From Mycolicibacterium agri (lineage in GTDB: Bacteria; Actinomycetota; Actinomycetes; Mycobacteriales; Mycobacteriaceae), in the NCBI RefSeq assembly GCF_002553505.1, contig NZ_PDCP01000052.1:1-40431 (forward strand): a DNA stretch of 40,431 nt, written 5' to 3'. The translations under genes and the position numbers were made by a program. Shown here one piece after another: positions 37,069 through 40,431 of the stretch; positions within the stretch are counted from its first letter, which is position 1, and every line of letters begins with the position of its first letter. The notes below the pieces were generated by a model, which was given only the letters and a program-made list of their open reading frames with translations, had not been told where the DNA came from and searched no databases.

Positions 37069-37479
37069 TCAGCGGTCGAGTTCGCGCGCGACGGCGCGCA
37101 CCACCTCTGACACCCGCCGCGCGGTCTTGCGGTCGGGATAGCGGCCCTTGCGCAGCTCGGGCTGCACCGCGCTCTCCAGCAGGGTGATCATGTCCTCGAC
37201 CATGCCGTGCAGCTCGTCGGGCGAGTGCTTGTGCTCGGCCACCGCGGCCTCCCGGCGCGTGCGCGTCAGGCTCGGCGGCGGGTCGATGATCTTCAGGCTC
37301 AACGCCTGCGGCCCACGCCGCCCCGTGGCCACACCGAACTCCACCCGCTGGCCGGACTTGAGTGCGTCGACGCCTGCGGGCAGTGCGGAGGACCGGACGT
37401 AGACGTCTTCGCCGTCCTCCTGCGACAGAAAGCCGAACCCCTTCTCGGGGTCATACCACTTCACCCGGCCCGTCGGCAC
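37069..37479 (-). CDS. cspB: Cold-shock-domain protein CspB
   Basis: 136 residues from GTG 37479. The first 65 are a cold-shock domain with both RNA-binding motifs: GRVKWYDPEKGFGFLSQEDG and EDVYVRSSAL. An extra C-terminal helical region of about 70 residues (DELHGMVEDMITLLESAVQP) makes it longer than ordinary 67-residue cold-shock proteins, as in M. tuberculosis Rv0871. The open frame reaches 37509, but the start VPTGRVKW agrees with the family and GTGAGAG precedes it. It should bind single-stranded RNA/DNA. Its leader contains a hairpin (37519-37542). Confidence 0.88.
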   Translation of the reverse strand: MPTGRVKWYDPEKGFGFLSQEDGEDVYVRSSALPAGVDALKSGQRVEFGVATGRRGPQALSLKIIDPPPSLTRTRREAAVAEHKHSPDELHGMVEDMITLLESAVQPELRKGRYPDRKTARRVSEVVRAVARELDR

Positions 37480-37518
37480 TGCTCTCACCCGCTTGTCTCT
37501 AGAAGCCACATAAGGAAA

Positions 37519-37542
37519 GCGTCCCGCCTTCTCGCAGGACGC
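37519..37542 (-). promoter_or_regulatory. Hairpin in the cspB leader
   Basis: GCGTCC (37519-37524) and GGACGC (37537-37542) pair around a 12-nt loop, about 40 nt before the cspB start. TAGGAT on the minus strand further upstream (near 37550) is a possible -10 box, which would put the hairpin at the 5' end of the transcript. Leaders of cold-shock genes are often structured; a role is not shown. Confidence 0.35.
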
Positions 37543-37624
37543 GTTTGCGACAGATCCTACTCGGAGGTCTCAGCGACCAGCACCCCTATTACTCGGTAGG
37601 CTGAAACGACCGCGAAAGGACGAG

Positions 37625-38029
37625 ATGCGCCTTATTTTGAACGTGATTTGGTTGGTGTTCGGCGGCCTCTGGCTGGCGCTGGGCTACCTGCTGGCCGCGC
37701 TCATCTGCTTCGTTCTGATCATCACCATCCCGTTCGGATTCGCGTCGCTGCGCATCGCGTCCTACGCCCTGTGGCCGTTCGGCCGCACCGTCATCGACAA
37801 GCCCGGCACGCGGCCCGGCGCGCTGATCGGCAACGTCATCTGGGTTTTGCTGTTCGGCATCTGGCTGGCCATCGGACACGTGGTCACCGCCGTCGCGATG
37901 GCCGTCACGATCATCGGCATCCCGCTGGCGCTGGCCAACCTCAAGATGATCCCGGTCTCGCTCGTGCCGCTGGGCAAGGAAATCGTGCCCGTCGACTCCA
38001 TCAACCAACCCCTGCGAGCTGCCGCATGA
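37625..38029 (+). CDS. YccF-domain membrane protein (Rv0870c-like)
   Basis: 134 residues containing two copies of the YccF hydrophobic unit: NVIWLVFGGLWLALGYLLAA and NVIWVLLFGIWLAIGHVVTA, each followed by a second helix ending in IPFG or IPLA. About four membrane helices. Function unknown. TAGGCT about 20 bp upstream is a possible -10. moaA begins inside its stop (ATGA, 4-bp overlap), so the genes are coupled. Confidence 0.85.
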   Translation: MRLILNVIWLVFGGLWLALGYLLAALICFVLIITIPFGFASLRIASYALWPFGRTVIDKPGTRPGALIGNVIWVLLFGIWLAIGHVVTAVAMAVTIIGIPLALANLKMIPVSLVPLGKEIVPVDSINQPLRAAA

Positions 38030-39078
38030 CCGTCACCGATCTCGGCCTGCCGTCGCTGGTGCGCCCCACGACTCCGGCGCCGGCCGACGGCCCGCTGATC
38101 GACACCTACGGCCGCGCCGCCACCGATCTGCGGGTGTCGCTGACCGACCGCTGCAATCTGCGGTGCACATACTGCATGCCCGCCGAGGGACTCGACTGGA
38201 TGCGCGGCGAGGAACTGCTCACCGTCGAGGAGCTCACCCGGCTGGTCCGTATCGCGGTCACCCGCCTCGGCATCACGCGGGTGCGTTTCACCGGCGGCGA
38301 ACCGCTGGTGGCCAAGCGGCTCGAAGACATCATCGCCGCCACCGCCGCGCTGGCGCCCCGCCCCGAGATCGCATTGACCACCAACGGGATCGGGCTCGAC
38401 CGCCGCGCCGCCGGGCTGAAGCAGGCCGGGCTGGACCGCATCAACGTCTCGCTGGACACCGTCGACCGCGAGCGCTTCATCCACATCACCCGCCGCGACC
38501 GCCTCGCCGACGTGCTGGCCGGTCTAGCCGCCGCCCACGAGGCCGGGCTGAGGCCGGTGAAGGTGAACGCGGTGCTCGATCCGACCACCGGCATCGACGA
38601 CGCGGTCGCGCTGCTGCGGTTCTGCATCGAGCACGACTACCAGCTGCGCATCATCGAGCAGATGCCGCTCGACGCCGGCCACGCCTGGTCGCGCGGCGCG
38701 GCGCTGAGCGCCGACGAGATCCTGGCCGCGCTGCAGCAGCACTTCACGCTGACGCCGGACCCGAAGCCGCGGGGATCCGCGCCGGCCGAGCTGTGGCTCG
38801 TCGACGGCGGCCCCGCCACCGTCGGCGTCATCGCGTCGGTATCGCACGCGTTCTGCTCGGCCTGCGACCGCACCCGGCTGACGGCTGACGGCCAGGTCCG
38901 CAGCTGCCTGTTCTCCCGCGAGGAGACCGACCTGCGCGGCCTGATGCGCTCCGGCGCCGACGACGACGCCGTCGAGGCCGCCTGGCGCGCGGCGATGTGG
39001 GCCAAGCCCGCGGGCCACGGCATCAACGACCCCGACTTCGTCCAGCCAGACCGGCCGATGAGCGCGATCGGCGGGTGA
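38026..39078 (+). CDS. moaA: GTP 3',8-cyclase MoaA
   Basis: 350-residue radical-SAM enzyme that, with MoaC, converts GTP to cyclic pyranopterin monophosphate, the first step of molybdenum cofactor synthesis. The SAM cluster is C43-x3-C47-x2-C50 (DRCNLRCTYCMP). The substrate-binding cluster is C277, C280, C294 (CSACDRTRLTADGQVRSC). The GTP/SAM region has VRFTGGEPLVAKRLEDI and ALTTNGIGL. The protein ends in Gly-Gly, as active MoaA proteins do. It is the Rv0869c (moaA2) ortholog by position. It overlaps the YccF gene and is followed after 7 bp by moaD; moaC is not in the window. Confidence 0.93.
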   Translation: MTVTDLGLPSLVRPTTPAPADGPLIDTYGRAATDLRVSLTDRCNLRCTYCMPAEGLDWMRGEELLTVEELTRLVRIAVTRLGITRVRFTGGEPLVAKRLEDIIAATAALAPRPEIALTTNGIGLDRRAAGLKQAGLDRINVSLDTVDRERFIHITRRDRLADVLAGLAAAHEAGLRPVKVNAVLDPTTGIDDAVALLRFCIEHDYQLRIIEQMPLDAGHAWSRGAALSADEILAALQQHFTLTPDPKPRGSAPAELWLVDGGPATVGVIASVSHAFCSACDRTRLTADGQVRSCLFSREETDLRGLMRSGADDDAVEAAWRAAMWAKPAGHGINDPDFVQPDRPMSAIGG

Positions 39079-39085
39079 TCGACCG

Positions 39086-39361
39086 ATGACCATCAGACAG
39101 TCCACGCAGACTCTGCAGTTGACCGTCCGCTATTTCGCGGCGGCCCGCGCCGCGGCGGGCATCGAGACCGAGACCATGCACGTCGCGGCGGGTACCACCG
39201 TCGGCGCCCTGGTCGACATGCTGGCCACGCGGAGCGAGGACCTGGCCCGCGTGCTGCAGCGCTGTTCTTTTCTGCGCGACGGAATCGCGGTCCGCGACGA
39301 CGCTGTCGAGCTGGTCGACGGCCAGACACTGGATGTGCTGCCGCCCTTCGCCGGCGGGTAA
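39086..39361 (+). CDS. moaD: MoaD, small subunit of molybdopterin synthase
   Basis: 91-residue ubiquitin-like sulfur carrier: LTVRYFAAARAAAGIETE at the N-terminus, VDGQTLDVLPPFAGG at the end. The terminal Gly-Gly is the site of thiocarboxylation that supplies sulfur to MoaE. Rv0868c (moaD2) ortholog by position. Seven bp after moaA; its stop codon is followed at once by a CRP-type site belonging to the rpfA promoter region. Confidence 0.92.
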   Translation: MTIRQSTQTLQLTVRYFAAARAAAGIETETMHVAAGTTVGALVDMLATRSEDLARVLQRCSFLRDGIAVRDDAVELVDGQTLDVLPPFAGG

Positions 39362-39362
39362 T

Positions 39363-39378
39363 CGTGATTTACATCACA
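39363..39378. promoter_or_regulatory. CRP-type site upstream of rpfA
   Basis: CGTGA-TTTACA-TCACA differs from the palindromic CRP consensus TGTGA-N6-TCACA at one base. It begins 2 bp after the moaD stop. rpfA is a known target of the CRP homolog Rv3676 in M. tuberculosis, which supports the call. It lies about 92 bp before the -10 candidate at 39470. Confidence 0.65.
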
Positions 39379-39388
39379 TAACGAAACG

Positions 39389-39405
39389 GTCACAAGCTGG
39401 CTACA
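39389..39405. promoter_or_regulatory. Possible MtrA-type direct repeat
   Basis: GTCACA-AGCTG-GCTACA resembles the direct GTCACA repeats bound by MtrA, which controls cell-wall genes including rpf genes in mycobacteria. One mismatch in the second half. Weak evidence. Confidence 0.25.
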
Positions 39406-39469
39406 GACAGGTTGAGGCCGGTATGCACCAGCGTAAACGCCGAGAAATCCAGCGGGTTTAGAGGCCTTT

Positions 39470-39475
39470 TAACAT
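39470..39475 (+). promoter_or_regulatory. Candidate -10 box for rpfA
   Basis: TAACAT is the best TANNNT-like hexamer upstream of the riboswitch; a transcript from here would have a leader of about 310 nt that includes the whole aptamer. No good -35 box is seen. Between 39405 and 39585 I see no other structure I can name. Confidence 0.3.
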
Positions 39476-39585
39476 TTGCCGACCTGCGAAACGCCGCCCG
39501 CCCCAAAAAGTGACTACAACGCGGGGAGCCGTTAGGTTCTTCCGCAGGCCTGTGGACCCTAATCCGTTGGCCCTCCTTGTCCGAT

Positions 39586-39773
39586 AGCGCCGAGCTCCAT
39601 CCGTCGGGCAGGGATACGACGACACAACCATGGATGGGGGCGGGGGACCCACCGGTCCACCGACATAAGGACCTGGGGCCGCTTGCGGCCCCTTGGGGTG
39701 AAGCCGAGTCGTTTCGCCGACACGGCCGGGCAACCTCTCCAGCCCGAACCCGACAGCTGACCTCGTGGGCGCT
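39586..39773 (+). ncRNA. c-di-AMP riboswitch (ydaO-yuaA class)
   Basis: Conserved aptamer blocks are in order: CGCCGAGCTCC after the P1 strand, GGGCAGGGATACGACGAC, GGGGGCGGGGGACCCACC, TTGGGGTGAAGCCGAGTC, GGCCGGGCAACCTCTCCAGC, CCGAACCCGACAGCTGACCT and CGTGGGCGC. P1 pairs AGCGCC (39586-39591) with GGCGCT (39768-39773). This class binds c-di-AMP and is known upstream of rpf and other wall genes in actinobacteria. A variable GC stem GGGGCCGCTTGCGGCCCC lies at 39674-39691. Confidence 0.88.
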
Positions 39774-39791
39774 TTAGAGAGGACCTAGCGC
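39769..39791 (+). promoter_or_regulatory. Candidate expression platform: hairpin around the rpfA ribosome site
   Basis: GCGCT (39769-39773), the 3' strand of riboswitch P1, can also pair with AGCGC (39787-39791). The 13-nt loop of that hairpin contains AGAGAGG, the only Shine-Dalgarno-like sequence before the rpfA ATG at 39796. P1 and this hairpin are mutually exclusive. Confidence 0.5.
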
Positions 39792-39795
39792 ACCT

Positions 39796-40431
39796 ATGAG
39801 TGGACGGCATCGCAAGCCCACATCATCGGCAAAGTCAGTCGCGAAAGTCGCCTTCACAGGCGCGGTCATCGGCGGTGGGAGCCTCGCCCTAGCCGGGCAT
39901 GCTGGCGCCGCCACCGATGGCGAATGGGACAAGGTCGCCTCGTGTGAGTCGGGCGGCAACTGGGCCATCAACACCGGCAACGGCTATCAGGGCGGACTGC
40001 AGTTCTCGCCCAGCACGTGGACGTCGCACGGCGGCGGCGAGTACGCGCCCGCCGCCCACCTGGCCACCAAGGAAGAGCAGATCGCTGTCGCCGAACGCGT
40101 CCTGGCCAGCCAGGGCCGCGGCGCATGGCCGGTCTGCGGCCGTGGCCTGTCGAACGCCACCCCGCGCAATGTGCCAAGCGAAGAGCCGGTCGACGCGGTC
40201 GGGCTGAACGGCGAACTGCCGCCGCCCCCGCCGCCGTTCGACCCGTTCGCACCGCCTCCTCCGCCGCCCGCGGCCCCGATCGACGCCATGGCGGCTCCGC
40301 TGCCTGCCGCGCCGCCGCCGCCACCTCCGCCACCACCGGCACCCGAGCTACCGCCGCCTCCGCCACCGGCAGACGGTCCGATCGTCGACGCCTCGCTCGA
40401 GCAGCCGGCGCCCGGCCAACTGGTTCCAGAC
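39796..40431 (+). CDS. rpfA: Resuscitation-promoting factor RpfA (3' end outside window)
   Basis: 212 codons are present and the frame is open at the window end. A signal peptide (VAFTGAVIGGGSLALAGHAG) leads to an Rpf transglycosylase domain: WDKVASCESGGNWAINTGNG, YQGGLQFSPSTWTSHGGG, EEQIAVAERVLASQG. Catalytic Glu is E51; C50 and C114 are the disulfide pair. From about residue 140 a Pro/Ala-rich low-complexity region begins (ELPPPPPPFDPFAPPPPPPA), the RpfA hallmark. The enzyme cleaves peptidoglycan outside the cell and promotes growth of resting cells. ATG 39796 follows AGAGAGG by about 13 nt. Control by riboswitch and CRP-type site is likely. Confidence 0.93.
   Translation, partial: MSGRHRKPTSSAKSVAKVAFTGAVIGGGSLALAGHAGAATDGEWDKVASCESGGNWAINTGNGYQGGLQFSPSTWTSHGGGEYAPAAHLATKEEQIAVAERVLASQGRGAWPVCGRGLSNATPRNVPSEEPVDAVGLNGELPPPPPPFDPFAPPPPPPAAPIDAMAAPLPAAPPPPPPPPPAPELPPPPPPADGPIVDASLEQPAPGQLVPD

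Noticed and set aside
40200..40431. CCGCCG-type repeats as a separate repeat element
   Set aside because: They encode the Pro/Ala-rich region of RpfA in frame and need no other explanation.

Overview
The window is high-GC actinobacterial DNA from the genus Mycobacterium in the broad sense, most likely a fast-growing environmental species (Mycolicibacterium type). The gene order is that of M. tuberculosis Rv0902c down to Rv0867c, read in the opposite direction: prrB, DUF2630/Rv0898c, Rv0897c, gltA2, citA, Rv0887c, fprB, Rv0885, serC, sepH/Rv0883c, Rv0882-Rv0879c, Rv0877-Rv0875c, cspB, Rv0870c, moaA2, moaD2, rpfA. Product names come from recognising the proteins; no database was searched.

Layout. 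Positions 1-1168 hold the 3' part of the sensor kinase gene prrB, with a reading-frame break near its upstream edge. Positions 1169-2284 hold decayed DNA: IS4-type transposase pieces in both orientations and the tail of an IclR regulator. Positions 2285-9805 hold an FKBP isomerase, a DUF2630 gene coupled to a CrtI-like oxidoreductase, a large cyclase/AAA ATPase, and a MarR regulator coupled to a DHA2 efflux pump. Positions 9806-16399 hold gltA2, a TetR regulator, an MFS exporter, pdxH, a second citrate synthase (citA), a mycothiol-dependent-isomerase-like protein and a VOC protein. Positions 16400-23546 hold fprB with a diiron oxygenase, a secreted CAP protein, serC, sepH, a DUF2537 protein, a SpoU methyltransferase and a second MarR regulator. 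Positions 23676-30497 are more accessory: DUF2530, SRPBCC, AraC, a truncated ECF41-like sigma factor, a LAL-type LuxR regulator, an NmrA-like reductase, a nitroreductase and a VOC protein. Positions 30531-40431 hold a short UvrA-like ATPase, DUF3027, an MFS protein, DUF2771, a glutathionyl-hydroquinone-reductase-like protein, cspB, the YccF-moaA-moaD operon, and rpfA behind a c-di-AMP (ydaO-type) riboswitch. rpfA runs off the window end.

How parts work together. FprB can pass NADPH electrons to the adjacent diiron enzyme, and a perfect CRP-type site lies upstream of that pair. The DHA2 pump and its MarR regulator overlap, and an inverted repeat sits on their probable leaderless promoter. MoaA and MoaD serve molybdopterin synthesis. 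rpfA combines a CRP-type site, a long leader and a riboswitch whose P1 strand can also pair with sequence flanking the ribosome binding site. Several start codons sit 6-7 nt after a TANNNT box and look leaderless, as is common in mycobacteria.

The most interesting signals are the rpfA switch, the ECF41-like sigma factor that stops before its regulatory C-terminal domain, two 60-bp palindromic elements at gene ends, a 10-bp tandem repeat at a gene junction, and the IS/IclR debris. I saw no CRISPR array, rRNA or tRNA.
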